DNA of 64,000 bases from Bacteriovoracaceae bacterium (GCA_947441615.1 CANEUH010000015.1:27037-91036), one strand, 5' to 3'; positions 28,017 to 37,249 are shown, counted from the stretch's first letter. A program made the numbers and translations. The notes: generated by a model from the sequence alone, not told the origin.

Positions 28017-29445
28017 TTGTTGAATAGATTTTTAGGAAAATTAAGCTAAGTCCACAACCCCAATAAACATTCAGGTTCCAATTCCAATTGAGAACCTGAG
28101 TGTTTATAAATACACCCGTCATTCCGAAGATGTATGCACCAACGACACTGTAAGGAGTTAACTGGTATTTAAAATAATTTTTAAATACGATCTTGGTTAA
28201 AAACAATCCGAGAAGTGTGCCACCCGTCCAGGATTGGGCCTTAAGGCCCATGTATAGTAGTCCTTCACTTTTTGAAGCAATAATTGCAATGGTTAAGATT
28301 CCTACACCCCAGATAATAGAGTCTAGGAGTCCATAGAATTTCATTTTCTTTGGATCACGTTTTGGGAAGATATCATTATAAGAAGTTGCACAAAGAGCGT
28401 TAATCGTTGAATCAAGAACACTCATAGTAGCAGCGAGTACACCGGCCACCATAATTCCTCTTAGACCAAGAGGGAAGTAATTAACAATAAAGTGTGGGAA
28501 TAAGTAATCAGCACCCTGAACATTTGGCATTGGGTGGCGTTGGTAATAGGCCCACAAAAGAGCACCCACACTTAAAAATAGAAGACCTACAGCGATGGAA
28601 ATAAATGAAGAAAAAAAGATCGCATATTGTCCGTATTTAAGTTTTTTATTTGCGGTAATTCGTTGTGCAAAATCTTGGTCAACACCGTGAGTGGACATAT
28701 CAAAAAGAAATCCGCCCATGATTCCTATGACAAATGGCCATGGATTTGTGAAATCAAGAAATGAGGTCTTTCCAGCAGCTTGGGCCATTGTCATCATTTC
28801 GCCCCAAGACTGTCCTCCAGTTTTAGGAATGAGATAATGGGCCAAAAGTCCACCAATGATGAATAGTGCCATTTGTAACATATCTGTTCGAACAACTGCT
28901 TTTAATCCTCCGATTTGAATATAAATCAAAGTCATGAAAGTGACTGCGGCTAGACCATAATAAATATTCACATTAAAGAATGTCGCGACCATGATTGATC
29001 CCGAAAAGAGTCGGACTCCAACGGATACAACCTTACTCAAAGAATAAAAAATCGCTACAGCTTTTTGTCCTGATGGTAGACCAGTTTCTTTGGCCATGAC
29101 CTCATAGATTGTTAATCCTTTGTCATAAACTTTAGGCAGAAAGACTACGGCTATCACAAATCGCGCGGCGATAGCACCCATGTAAATTTGGATGAAAGTA
29201 AAGTCTCCCTTAAAAGCGACAGCGGGGATTCCAATAAAGGTGAGTGCCGAAACTTCAGTCGCAATGATTGAACAAATAGATTCAAGAAAGGTAAGGGATT
29301 TATTCGCCATGTATTTTTCTTGAGCAATCTCCTCGGGTGTTCTGAGAGCATTTTCCTCCATATCATCCCTGGATTTAATCGCAATTCCGAACACGACAAC
29401 GATATATCCAACAATAAAAACCCAATCAATTAGCTGAAAATCCAT
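27988..29445 (-). CDS. Sodium:solute symporter (SSS family)
   Basis: A 485-residue polytopic inner-membrane transporter with 12-13 hydrophobic segments and the SSS-family pattern (SLTFLESICSIIATEVSALTFIGIPA, GLKAVVRTDMLQM, AGVLAATMSVLDSTINALC). It imports a small solute with sodium; the substrate cannot be read. I start at ATG 29445, which has AGGAGA six bases upstream, rather than the in-frame start at 29481. It converges on the peptide importer operon. Confidence 0.9.
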   Translation of the reverse strand: MDFQLIDWVFIVGYIVVVFGIAIKSRDDMEENALRTPEEIAQEKYMANKSLTFLESICSIIATEVSALTFIGIPAVAFKGDFTFIQIYMGAIAARFVIAVVFLPKVYDKGLTIYEVMAKETGLPSGQKAVAIFYSLSKVVSVGVRLFSGSIMVATFFNVNIYYGLAAVTFMTLIYIQIGGLKAVVRTDMLQMALFIIGGLLAHYLIPKTGGQSWGEMMTMAQAAGKTSFLDFTNPWPFVIGIMGGFLFDMSTHGVDQDFAQRITANKKLKYGQYAIFFSSFISIAVGLLFLSVGALLWAYYQRHPMPNVQGADYLFPHFIVNYFPLGLRGIMVAGVLAATMSVLDSTINALCATSYNDIFPKRDPKKMKFYGLLDSIIWGVGILTIAIIASKSEGLLYMGLKAQSWTGGTLLGLFLTKIVFKNYFKYQLTPYSVVGAYIFGMTGVFINTQVLNWNWNLNVYWGCGLSLIFLKIYSTIKPLKTNPI

Positions 29446-29579
29446 GAATTTCTCCTGAAGGCCTGAGTCTATAGTAGGCAACAGGGATAGTCCATTAATG
29501 CTTAAAAAAGTTTACAAAAAAGACACTCAAACAGAGGGGCGTATCCTCCGATAGGTCACTAGAAGTATTGGATTTTTTT

Positions 29580-30575
29580 ATGAATGATGAAAAGACAAAA
29601 ATGCAAAAAACTGCGGTAAAAGATTTTGCCAAAAAAATCATCTGTGATGGTCATGTCTATCTATCAATTGGTAGTCGAAAATTTTATGTCATGAAGCCAG
29701 GAATTTTTGTGGATCAAGCTTTTCTTAAGAAGCACGCAGTGAATAATCAAATTTTTGATTTTGAATCAGTGATATCAGATGAAATCAAACAGAAATTTAA
29801 GCAATTATTTAAAGAATTAAAATATTTGCAATTTGAAAAAGATCTTAGAGAAAAATGTTCTGAAATCATTCAAGAGTTTAAGCAAGTTTTCAGTTCTGAA
29901 GAGCACTTCCTTACTTTTGCAATGGCTTGCTATGAGGAATTTTGTCAGATTCCCTTTGATTTACAATCAAAAATCCATGAAACAGATATGCATTTGTTTC
30001 GAAAATCTCTTTATGCATCCGCTTTTTCTGTCGTCGTTGCAATATCAAACGACTTTTACCATTATCCGATTCTTAAGGATTTCTATCACCTTACTTTCCT
30101 TTTAGATGCAGGTGTTTGTGAAACAGATTACAGTTATTTTGTAGCAGAGGCGTGCAATCAAGAAAATAAAAAACCTGGCTCTGGTAAGGGCTATCTAGAA
30201 AATGAAAAAGCTTCTGAGTTAGAAAAAAATGTTTTTTTAGGTCATCCTGAAAAAAGTTTCCAGATAATGAAATCAACGAAGCTCCTTGCTTATCCAGAAA
30301 TGGCAGAAACATTAAAGTATCAGCATGAACTTTCAGACGGTTCTGGATTCCCCAAAGGTATCAATAAGGGACAAGTTTCAAGCTGGGAAGCGGTTGTGGT
30401 TTTTTCTGATTCACTAGTTGAAATCTCAGCGGAGTATTATTTTGAAAAGAGTGTCATCGAATTTATCCTGAATTTTCAAAATACAAAATTAAACGAGCTT
30501 CCTGTCCAAAGAGTTTATAAGAAAGTCATCAGTGCCATCACCTTAAATCATAAAATGAAGGAGACTGGAACCTAG
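29580..30575 (+). CDS. Degenerate HD-GYP-like protein
   Basis: A 331-residue protein with a C-terminal part recognisable as HD-GYP (YQHELSDGSGFPKGINKGQVSSWEAVVVFSDSLVE, compare HHExxDGxGYP), but without the catalytic HD pair: FYHLTFLLDAGVCETDY stands where HDIGK is expected, and GYP is GFP. It is unlikely to hydrolyse c-di-GMP and may bind it or a partner. ATG 29580 is chosen; TTG 29568 in frame is possible and neither has a strong ribosome-binding site. Its stop overlaps the GTG of the coiled-coil gene by one base. Confidence 0.6.
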   Translation: MNDEKTKMQKTAVKDFAKKIICDGHVYLSIGSRKFYVMKPGIFVDQAFLKKHAVNNQIFDFESVISDEIKQKFKQLFKELKYLQFEKDLREKCSEIIQEFKQVFSSEEHFLTFAMACYEEFCQIPFDLQSKIHETDMHLFRKSLYASAFSVVVAISNDFYHYPILKDFYHLTFLLDAGVCETDYSYFVAEACNQENKKPGSGKGYLENEKASELEKNVFLGHPEKSFQIMKSTKLLAYPEMAETLKYQHELSDGSGFPKGINKGQVSSWEAVVVFSDSLVEISAEYYFEKSVIEFILNFQNTKLNELPVQRVYKKVISAITLNHKMKETGT

Positions 30576-33232
30576 TGGTGAAAGAGAATAAGCAGCTCAC
30601 CATTCTGAACCTCACAGGGCAGCTCACTCAGGAGCTTTCTTACTACTTTTCCTCAAGAAATGTGATGATCATTGAACCTCTAACATCAACCGAGATCCCA
30701 AAATGGTCCCAAGTTATAACAAAAGACCTAGATGATTTTACCCTTTTAAATAAAAAGTTTGAAATTACAAAAAACAATAAAAAAATTATCTCTCTTACAC
30801 AGGTTGAGGATCTTCAGAATTTTGCTGCCAATAATGGTGATTTGATACTTGATGATTGTTGGTTCAAAGGATCAATGGGACCATTTATCCTCGATAAATA
30901 TTTTCAAGACTATGCTTTAACGATTCCTTCGAATGCCTATCCTGTTTTTAAAGAATTGGGATCATTTAATATCGTTAATCCATTTAGTACTGGCGAATAC
31001 TTAGACCGGATTATTCAAAAAGCATTTGAACACGGGACAGATGCTTTGACTGTAAAAACTTATTTTGATCATCTTGTGATGTACGCCACAGGACTGAAAA
31101 CAAAAGGAAGAGCTGGCCTTCCATTTGAAGTTATTTTTGGAACATTTGAAGATATCTTTGCTGTTCAAATTCATTTCTTATCAGAAAAAATTGAGCTCAT
31201 GGATGTTATTACGAGTCTGAGTTCACAAAATTCCAAAAAAGCAGAAGAATACTATTTAAACACCGCCGTTAAGTCGTCAGACTTCTTCGACTTTTCATTC
31301 GTACCTGAGTCTAATAAAGTCATCATAACGTCTCTTTGGACTCAAGATAAAAGAATTCGTTTTGAAAACCGCGGATTAATGTTCTCATCAATTCGTGGTG
31401 GGGTCCCTCTAGTCCAGTACTATGATCAGGAAGCGAAGCCATTTTTAATTGAAATTCCATTAGCAGGAGATTTTTCGGAAAAGATCATCATTCCAGGGCA
31501 TCTTGCTGAAACCGTTGCTGAATCTTTACTAAAAGGTCTTAAGTCTTCTGAAGATAAGGCCATTCTCTTGGGTGGGCATTTGGACCCTAAACAAACTGAA
31601 ACAACTGTTCGAGGTCTTTCAGAATCTCAAGATGAAGTAAGGATTATTAAAAGTGATGAGATTTTAAAAGAGATAGCACAAACAGTTAAAGGCAAAACTG
31701 ATCAAGATAAGTCTGTATTAAAAATTTCTGGTGGACCATTAGACGTAGATAAATTTGCCCAAAAAATTGCTTCTCAGATTGATGAGACGAATAAGGAAAG
31801 AGATTTCAAAGTACGTTCTTTATCAGATCAACTTCCGCCAGGTATCAAGTCAGGACTCTATAATTTTGCAAAAGATCTAGGTAAAACGATTGAAGAATTA
31901 AATCAAAATGAAGTAGATCAATTTCAAGCTAAAAAATTACCTGAAATCATAAAGAATGAGTTAGTTCGTTTAAATCTTCCAGATGGAGGAGTTGAGAATG
32001 AACTTTTGGAATTAAAGTCAAAATTGCGCGCCTCAGGAGTGGAAAACGAAAGTCTCAAAATTCAGATCAAGAAGTTATTTATTGAGATGAATATTTTAAG
32101 AGAGTCAAAACATAAACTTTCTGATGTTCATAAAGAGGCAAACCAGCTTAGTTCTGAAGCTCAATTTAAACTTATCGAAGATCTTGATTCGGACATGAGA
32201 GAGCATTACCAGCTAAAACTCAGAGAGCAAAAGTATCTAGATGGTGCTGATTCTGAAAAGTTGGCTGAATTATTGCATCGAGAATCTAAGCTCATTAGTG
32301 AGCTAAAAGAGCAGGAGCTCAAGAGTAAGAAACTCGAGGTTGAATTGTCTCACAAAGAAGCTTTTTTTACCCAAGAGCTTCTAAGGGCAGAGAGGAAAAT
32401 GAAGGCAAAAGATCTTTTCTCTCTTCAAACCAAGCAGGCTTACATAAAATTGGTTGATAAAAAAGACAGAGATGCAGCTGACTTAAGAAGTAAAATTGAT
32501 CAATTAAATGATCTGATTGCTAAAAGTTCAGGGAACTCAAATGCTGTTCTTGTAAAAGATCTAGAGAAACAAAACCTAAATCTGGTTAAGCAAATTGATT
32601 TTCTAAAAGAAAAACTTTCAAACATGTCGACAAAAATAAAAGAAGCAAAATTGGATTCACCGGATAATCGAAATGAAGTACATAAACTTCAGCTGATTAA
32701 TCAGCAATATCGAAATAAGCTTGAAGTAATTTTCAAGGAGAAAGAGAAGCTCTATTCAAAACTAGTGGAAGATACAAATCTTATTACAGATTTACGCGCC
32801 ACCATTATTAAACTTGAAATGCAACTGTCGCAATCTCAAAATACTGTCGAAGACAAGACTGGCCCAACTCATAGAGTTGTGACTGATCAGGACGTGAAAA
32901 CGATCAATATTCATAACCAGATTCTTGAGAATCAAGTTAGAGACTATACCGCCAAAATCAGCACTCTTGAGGCAAAACTCGCTGAGGTTAACAAAGGCCC
33001 TAAAGCTGGATCTAGCGGTGGGGGAGATGACGCTTCCAAAGTTAAAGTCGGCCAACTTGAAGCGTCGCTTAGAAAACTTACCCAGGATTTAAGGGAACTT
33101 AGAGGGCAGTTAGGGGAGTCTAAGAAAGAGGCGATTAAGCTTCGACAAGAGAAAACTGCTCTGCAGAATCAACTGGATAAGATGAAGAAAGACGCTGATA
33201 AAAACAGTAAAAAAGATGGCAAGGCAGCCTAG
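30575..33232 (+). CDS. Large coiled-coil protein of unknown function
   Basis: An 885-residue protein. Residues 1-165 look like an alpha/beta fold, 165-370 a second globular region, and from about 430 to the end long heptad-bearing coiled coils (LELKSKLRASGVENESLKIQIKKL, KLEVELSHKEAFFTQELLR), broken by a Gly/Ser stretch near 810. The C-terminus is lysine-rich. No SMC-type ATPase motif is present. The start is GTG in a TAGTG overlap with the degenerate HD-GYP gene, so the two are translationally coupled and likely act together, perhaps as a signalling scaffold at the cell envelope (inference). Confidence 0.7.
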   Translation: MVKENKQLTILNLTGQLTQELSYYFSSRNVMIIEPLTSTEIPKWSQVITKDLDDFTLLNKKFEITKNNKKIISLTQVEDLQNFAANNGDLILDDCWFKGSMGPFILDKYFQDYALTIPSNAYPVFKELGSFNIVNPFSTGEYLDRIIQKAFEHGTDALTVKTYFDHLVMYATGLKTKGRAGLPFEVIFGTFEDIFAVQIHFLSEKIELMDVITSLSSQNSKKAEEYYLNTAVKSSDFFDFSFVPESNKVIITSLWTQDKRIRFENRGLMFSSIRGGVPLVQYYDQEAKPFLIEIPLAGDFSEKIIIPGHLAETVAESLLKGLKSSEDKAILLGGHLDPKQTETTVRGLSESQDEVRIIKSDEILKEIAQTVKGKTDQDKSVLKISGGPLDVDKFAQKIASQIDETNKERDFKVRSLSDQLPPGIKSGLYNFAKDLGKTIEELNQNEVDQFQAKKLPEIIKNELVRLNLPDGGVENELLELKSKLRASGVENESLKIQIKKLFIEMNILRESKHKLSDVHKEANQLSSEAQFKLIEDLDSDMREHYQLKLREQKYLDGADSEKLAELLHRESKLISELKEQELKSKKLEVELSHKEAFFTQELLRAERKMKAKDLFSLQTKQAYIKLVDKKDRDAADLRSKIDQLNDLIAKSSGNSNAVLVKDLEKQNLNLVKQIDFLKEKLSNMSTKIKEAKLDSPDNRNEVHKLQLINQQYRNKLEVIFKEKEKLYSKLVEDTNLITDLRATIIKLEMQLSQSQNTVEDKTGPTHRVVTDQDVKTINIHNQILENQVRDYTAKISTLEAKLAEVNKGPKAGSSGGGDDASKVKVGQLEASLRKLTQDLRELRGQLGESKKEAIKLRQEKTALQNQLDKMKKDADKNSKKDGKAA

Positions 33233-33291
33233 TTTTTCCTTGCCAATCTTTGTCCACTACCCCATAATCATCAGCTCTTGCATACCTAGAT

Positions 33292-33374
33292 GCCCAGTTG
33301 GTGGAATTGGTAGACACGTTAGGCTTAGAACCTAATGCGCGAGCGTGGGGGTTCGAGTCCCTCACTGGGCACCA
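33292..33374 (+). tRNA. tRNA-Leu (anticodon UAG)
   Basis: A complete class II tRNA of 83 bases including the encoded CCA. The acceptor stem GCCCAGT/ACTGGGC closes, the anticodon loop CTTAGAA carries TAG at 33326-33328 (reads CUA leucine codons), there is a short variable arm after the anticodon stem, and the T loop is GTTCGAGTCC. Its 3' end is duplicated at 36.5 kb, marking it as an integration site. Confidence 0.97.
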
Positions 33375-33468
33375 AGCTTTCAGTGAATAATTGAAAGTTA
33401 AAACACGTGTGAGAATTTAGAAAAGCCAGGTCTCGCGCCCTGGCTTTTTTTTTGCCTAGTTACGACAC
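33347..33468 (+). repeat. Direct repeat copy A: tRNA-Leu 3' end plus terminator (putative att site)
   Basis: This segment contains the tRNA T arm and 3' end and the following terminator. It is repeated in the same orientation at 36511-36630. The block TCCCTCACTGGGCACCAAGC and the last 53 bases (33416-33468) are identical in both copies, while the middle has diverged. Confidence 0.85.
33422..33453 (+). terminator. Intrinsic terminator after tRNA-Leu
   Basis: A perfect stem of GCCAGG and CCTGGC around a GC-rich loop is flanked by AAA and a run of nine T. It ends the tRNA transcript and is part of the duplicated block. Confidence 0.85.
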
Positions 33469-33473
33469 CGTAG

Positions 33474-33953
33474 TTACTTCTCTGGGATGACTCCACCCCA
33501 ATAATTTTTTGGTAAATCGCAATCTTCAGAAAAGTAGGCTTTACATTTGTCACCGGCTTGAAGACGAATAAAAGCACCTGAGATCATTTTTTTTGCTCCA
33601 TTAAAAGGAGCTGGCCACTCCTTTCTTCTTTTCTCATTCATTAAGCTTTCATCAGGATGTATAAGCACGATGCGAACAGTATTAATATTTTTAAGCAATT
33701 CAATATAATCTTTCTGAAGCTGTTGGCATTCCTTCATTGGCCAGACTCGACGATAATATGAGTAGTAGTATGTATCTTCATCTAATAAATGAAAGCCGAC
33801 TATTGCATTACTGTTTTCAAGCCCACCTCTACATTTAATTAGAAACTGTTCTTTACTTAATTCAATATCCAAAAAATATTCAGTTCTCTTATGGATAATT
33901 GCCTGAGCATTACAAGCCAAAAATATCATGTTAATAAAAAAAATAAATCTCAT
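33474..33953 (-). CDS. Small exported protein, partner of the lytic transglycosylase
   Basis: A 159-residue protein with a signal peptide (1-18, cut after NAQA). The mature domain has several cysteines (about 39, 75, 138 and 145), many Tyr/Trp residues and no recognised family. It overlaps the lytic transglycosylase gene by four bases (ATGA) and is encoded downstream of it, as expected for an immunity or inhibitor partner, or for an accessory factor of the enzyme. Function is inferred only from this arrangement. Confidence 0.6.
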   Translation of the reverse strand: MRFIFFINMIFLACNAQAIIHKRTEYFLDIELSKEQFLIKCRGGLENSNAIVGFHLLDEDTYYYSYYRRVWPMKECQQLQKDYIELLKNINTVRIVLIHPDESLMNEKRRKEWPAPFNGAKKMISGAFIRLQAGDKCKAYFSEDCDLPKNYWGGVIPEK

Positions 33954-34966
33954 TTCTTATTCCTGGATTTTTGGAGTCTCTGTAAATATTTACGAACTTT
34001 GGTCATTATTCTATCTGCGTCTTCAACTTTTCCAATCTGGCCATGAAGACCTTTATAAAAGATGACGGCATCTTCCCAGGTCGCTTCTCTTTTGAGGATT
34101 CGTTTGGCATAAATTTTTTTGTAATGAAGCCAACGAATGCCAGCACCTATGTTTGTGACCGGATCACGACTTTCTTCAATACTTAATTGAATGTGATGAT
34201 TCTTAATTTCCCCTTTAAGATCCTGCAAAATCTTTCGAGAAGATTCTGTTATCTGGATTAGACCTCGTGCAGGCCCATTGTTACTGGATTGATCTTTGAC
34301 TAAGTTAAAACTTGATTCTGTAGCAATTAACGCCTTAACAAAATCGGGAGAGAGTGGATCTTCAGGTTTTAAAACTTCATTCCAAAATTTAGTCCAACCT
34401 GCGATTAAGAGATCATACTTATTTCCATTAGGAAAACCTAATGAATCGGGGACAGGCATAGCTTCGGGATCAAAGTTTAAGGAGTCAAAGTGAGCCAGGG
34501 CTATCATGATTAGTTCATCAGCATGAAAAAATTCTAACTTTGATGTTTTATTCTCCCGACAATGTCCATCGTGGTCAGTGATTTTTCCGGAATTTAATTG
34601 TTTAGGGTGACGTCTTACCCAATGCTCACCAATTGGGCATAAACGCCAGGGATGTGACTTAGTTTCAACATTTTTAGAATCAAAAAATGGAATTTTAAAG
34701 ACTCTTGAGCTTGGAACGATTTTACTTATCACATCACTCCAGCGAATCAGTCTTAAATTTTTATCCCCAGTCCTTTCCTTCAGGAGATTTTCAATTTCTT
34801 TTATTTTTTTTGAATCAACTTTTCGGCGAGTTTTAAAAGGGATGATGGATTCATTTTTTGAGGGGACTTTTTCTTTTTTTAAAAAATAAAAAGAAATCTT
34901 ATCATCCTTCCCAAAGAGGTTTTCTAGAAAAGTAATTATAATATCTTTATGATCTTTTAGTGACAT
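33950..34966 (-). CDS. Lytic transglycosylase (SLT/goose-lysozyme-like) domain protein
   Basis: A 338-residue protein. The C-terminal half is an SLT domain: the catalytic glutamate lies in ALIATESSFN, followed by GPARGLIQITESS and NIGAGIRWLHYKK and the AVIFYKG segment. It would cleave peptidoglycan with 1,6-anhydro product formation. The N-terminal half contains a Cys/His cluster (LCPIGEHWVRRHPKQ, then DHDGHCRENKT) that may bind metal or another protein. No signal peptide is visible, so export would need a specialised route or cell lysis. It lies in the tRNA-Leu module with a small exported partner. Confidence 0.8.
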   Translation of the reverse strand: MSLKDHKDIIITFLENLFGKDDKISFYFLKKEKVPSKNESIIPFKTRRKVDSKKIKEIENLLKERTGDKNLRLIRWSDVISKIVPSSRVFKIPFFDSKNVETKSHPWRLCPIGEHWVRRHPKQLNSGKITDHDGHCRENKTSKLEFFHADELIMIALAHFDSLNFDPEAMPVPDSLGFPNGNKYDLLIAGWTKFWNEVLKPEDPLSPDFVKALIATESSFNLVKDQSSNNGPARGLIQITESSRKILQDLKGEIKNHHIQLSIEESRDPVTNIGAGIRWLHYKKIYAKRILKREATWEDAVIFYKGLHGQIGKVEDADRIMTKVRKYLQRLQKSRNKK

Positions 34967-35066
34967 CGTTTAACTCTAGGCTATTTATTTTTTAAAAGCA
35001 TGTAATTTCATCTACCTGGCACCTTTTGGCATTAATTATCATGCAAGAAAAATCTTTAATGGTCCC

Positions 35067-36212
35067 TCAGATTAAATCACCTGCCCATAATCTCCTAATA
35101 AACTCTTGGTAGGGTAACACGGTTATTCCATCATCGGTTGTCCTTATATGTTTTTCAAGAGACACAACAAATCTTGATTTAATTTTAGGATAATCTTTTT
35201 TTAGTTCCCTTAAGTTCTTGAGGTGATCGCTAGTTATTCGATCTGAAGATTTTACTTCGATTGCAATTTCCATATCATTCAAAATAAAATCTACTTCAAC
35301 TCCCGTAGTGAGTGCCCAATAACTTAAATCAAGATCATTTTTGACATAACTTTTATAGCATTTAAGTTCATGAAAAACCCAGTTTTCAAATGCTTTTCCA
35401 AAATCACTACTTTTAGGAACAAGATTTTTTCTTTTTGAAAGAAAATTTACGATCCCAACATCAAAAAAATAGAATTTGGGGGATTGGCGAGTTCTACGCT
35501 TAATTTTTTTAGTGTATGCGGTAAGAAAGCCACCGGTTAATGTATCCTCAAGAATTTCAAAATGCGCTTGGACTGTCTTTACAGATACTCCCACTTCTCT
35601 GGCAATATTAGAAAAATTAATGATCTCGGAATCTGAAAATGCGGCAGTTTCCAGAAAGCGCGAAAAGATGGCTATGCTTCTTGTTAACCCCTCCGCAAGT
35701 ATTTCTTCTTTGAGATAGTCTGAAACATAACTTTGATGTGAGTGTTCATAATCATCGTCGAGATAAAAAGAGGGGAGGTATCCTCTTGTTAATAACAGAT
35801 TGAGATCGAAATCATCTCCAAGTTCAAAAGCAGAGAGGCCAAATAGTTCGTATCTTCTCGCCCTCCCACCAAGTAAGTTGCCATGACCCCTTTTGAGTTT
35901 CCTGGCACTAGAACCACAAAGGCCGAATATTATTTTCTTCGATTCAATCAAATTTTGTATTTCATCAAGTAACGATGGAATTTTTTGTACTTCATCAATA
36001 ATAACGATTTCACCAGCTCTAAGATGATGAAGGCGCTCTCGAAGTAGGCTTGGCCTCGTTGAATATTCGAGGAATAGATCGGACTCTAAAAGATTAATAT
36101 AGAGATCATTTCTAAATGTCTCTCGTAAGAGGGAGCTTTTTCCGGTTTGACGCTGTCCCCACAGAAAGAAGCTTTTTTTAGGTGATTTAAGGCTTAATGC
36201 TCTTTTGTACAT
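35067..36212 (-). CDS. AAA ATPase with DUF4143 C-terminal domain
   Basis: A 381-residue ATP-binding protein of the widespread AAA_14/DUF4143 type. Walker A is GQRQTGKSS (19-27), Walker B IVIIDEVQKIP (70-80), then a winged-helix region and a C-terminal domain with a nuclease-like EVDFIL...AIEVKSSD pattern. The family is common on mobile elements and variable loci; its function is unknown. It is the innermost gene of module 1 and is followed upstream by about 300 bases of gene-free AT-rich DNA. Confidence 0.88.
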   Translation of the reverse strand: MYKRALSLKSPKKSFFLWGQRQTGKSSLLRETFRNDLYINLLESDLFLEYSTRPSLLRERLHHLRAGEIVIIDEVQKIPSLLDEIQNLIESKKIIFGLCGSSARKLKRGHGNLLGGRARRYELFGLSAFELGDDFDLNLLLTRGYLPSFYLDDDYEHSHQSYVSDYLKEEILAEGLTRSIAIFSRFLETAAFSDSEIINFSNIAREVGVSVKTVQAHFEILEDTLTGGFLTAYTKKIKRRTRQSPKFYFFDVGIVNFLSKRKNLVPKSSDFGKAFENWVFHELKCYKSYVKNDLDLSYWALTTGVEVDFILNDMEIAIEVKSSDRITSDHLKNLRELKKDYPKIKSRFVVSLEKHIRTTDDGITVLPYQEFIRRLWAGDLI

Positions 36213-36510
36213 AAACTACAAATATTCATGAATTTAGGAGTTTTGTCAACAAATAATTTAGTCTATCCAATTGGTCATATCCCTAGGTCAAGGTGAAATT
36301 TGCTAGCTATTTTACTCAAATCCAAAATAAGCAATTTTTGAGCTAGATTTGGGAAAAACTCCTGCACAACAGATAACAACGGATAACAATAGAATGGAAT
36401 AGATCACAAAGCAGAAAAAATTTAAAACTTTTCTAAGTAATGAGATTCAAAGAAAAAAGTTAACAGAAACGAAGACTTAAAGTTCATAGGCAAGATAGCT
36501 CAAAAAACTA
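36213..36510. other. Gene-free AT-rich stretch at the right end of module 1
   Basis: No credible gene. It holds the upstream region of the DUF4143 gene, short imperfect inverted segments around 36310-36360, and a repeated GATAACAA (36374 and 36384 region). A short stop-interrupted frame near 36370-36480 is rich in Lys and Thr and could be a gene remnant, but I cannot name it. Confidence 0.4.
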
Positions 36511-36630
36511 GGGGAGTTCTTCCCTCACTGGGCACCAAGCTTTTTACGAAAGTCGAAAGCTAAAACACGTGTAAGAGTTTAGAAAAGCCAGGTCTCGCGC
36601 CCTGGCTTTTTTTTTGCCTAGTTACGACAC
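36511..36630 (+). repeat. Direct repeat copy B: tRNA-Leu 3' end plus terminator without the tRNA body
   Basis: Same orientation as the tRNA. It carries TCCCTCACTGGGCACCAAGC and an identical 53-base block (36578-36630) including the terminator (36583-36617). There is no tRNA 5' half, so it is an attachment-site remnant rather than a gene. Confidence 0.85.
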
Positions 36631-36726
36631 TTTTAAGATGTTCAGAATATCTCAAAGTTTTTCTCTCATTAAGGTAGTGATTAAGACTTCTCTTCGCCAT
36701 GCCTTTTAAAAGTCGATTAAAATACA

Positions 36727-36753
36727 AAGGCCATGTTTTTTATTCATGGCCTT
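36727..36753 (-). terminator. Probable terminator of the 36905-37249 gene
   Basis: A perfect nine-base inverted repeat (AAGGCCATG/CATGGCCTT) with a nine-base AT loop. On the minus strand it is followed by TTGTATTTTAA, a moderately T-rich tail, and lies about 150 bases after the gene's stop. Confidence 0.5.
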
Positions 36754-36904
36754 CTCATTAAGAATTCTTTATTCAAATTTTCAGATTTTAGATTGATCCC
36801 TAGTGCCTCAGTTCACTAAGTCTTGGCATTTCGGAAGTTTCTTAAAAGCTTTAAAGAAAAATCTATCTGAAAACAATTCAAACTCACTCGCCGTGATTCT
36901 TTAT

Positions 36905-37249
36905 TTACTTAAGCTCACAGCGAACAGAATCGACAGAGAACAATCCCCAATCTCGAGCTAAGTGATCATAGCCATCAGCATAAGTGGACTCAACAGTTAT
37001 CTCAAGGTAATCAAAAACACCCTGATCAATACGTCGAGCGCCTTCAAATTTTGATATGAAACCAATGATTTGATTTCCATTGTCTCTCATAAGAAGAGTG
37101 CTTTTTGTGTTAATCAAGTCGAGGCTATACATCCGGCCACATTGAGAGCTGATCGCCATTTCGATCATTTTAGAATGACGAGGCTCTAAAGAATTGGCAA
37201 ATGAAGAAAGTGAAGAGAGAAGTGAAACTAAGAGAATAAATGAATGCAT
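36905..37249 (-). CDS. Small secreted protein of unknown function
   Basis: A 114-residue protein with a signal peptide (1-19, cut near FANS) and two cysteines likely to form a disulfide. No family recognised. AGGAG lies five bases before ATG 37249; an upstream in-frame start at 37321 would bury the signal peptide and is not used. Confidence 0.55.
   Translation of the reverse strand: MHSFILLVSLLSSLSSFANSLEPRHSKMIEMAISSQCGRMYSLDLINTKSTLLMRDNGNQIIGFISKFEGARRIDQGVFDYLEITVESTYADGYDHLARDWGLFSVDSVRCELK

Larger units (their letters stand above)
33347..36630. mobile_element. Putative tRNA-Leu genomic island, module 1 (bounded by direct repeats, no integrase)
   Basis: Direct repeats of the tRNA-Leu 3' end and terminator bound about 3.1 kb with three minus-strand genes: a small exported protein, a lytic transglycosylase and an AAA/DUF4143 ATPase. 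The geometry is that left by site-specific integration into a tRNA gene. No integrase or transposase is visible, so the element is either non-autonomous or has lost its recombinase. The interior is visibly AT-rich. Confidence 0.55.

Noticed and set aside
30575..33232. SMC-type chromosome protein
   Set aside because: Long coiled coils are present but neither Walker A nor an ABC signature motif is found.
33135..33365. Minus-strand open frame running across tRNA-Leu
   Set aside because: It overlaps a clear tRNA and the end of a strong coding gene; coincidental.
33474..36510. Prophage
   Set aside because: A lytic transglycosylase and repeats are present, but there are no capsid, terminase, portal, tail or integrase genes.
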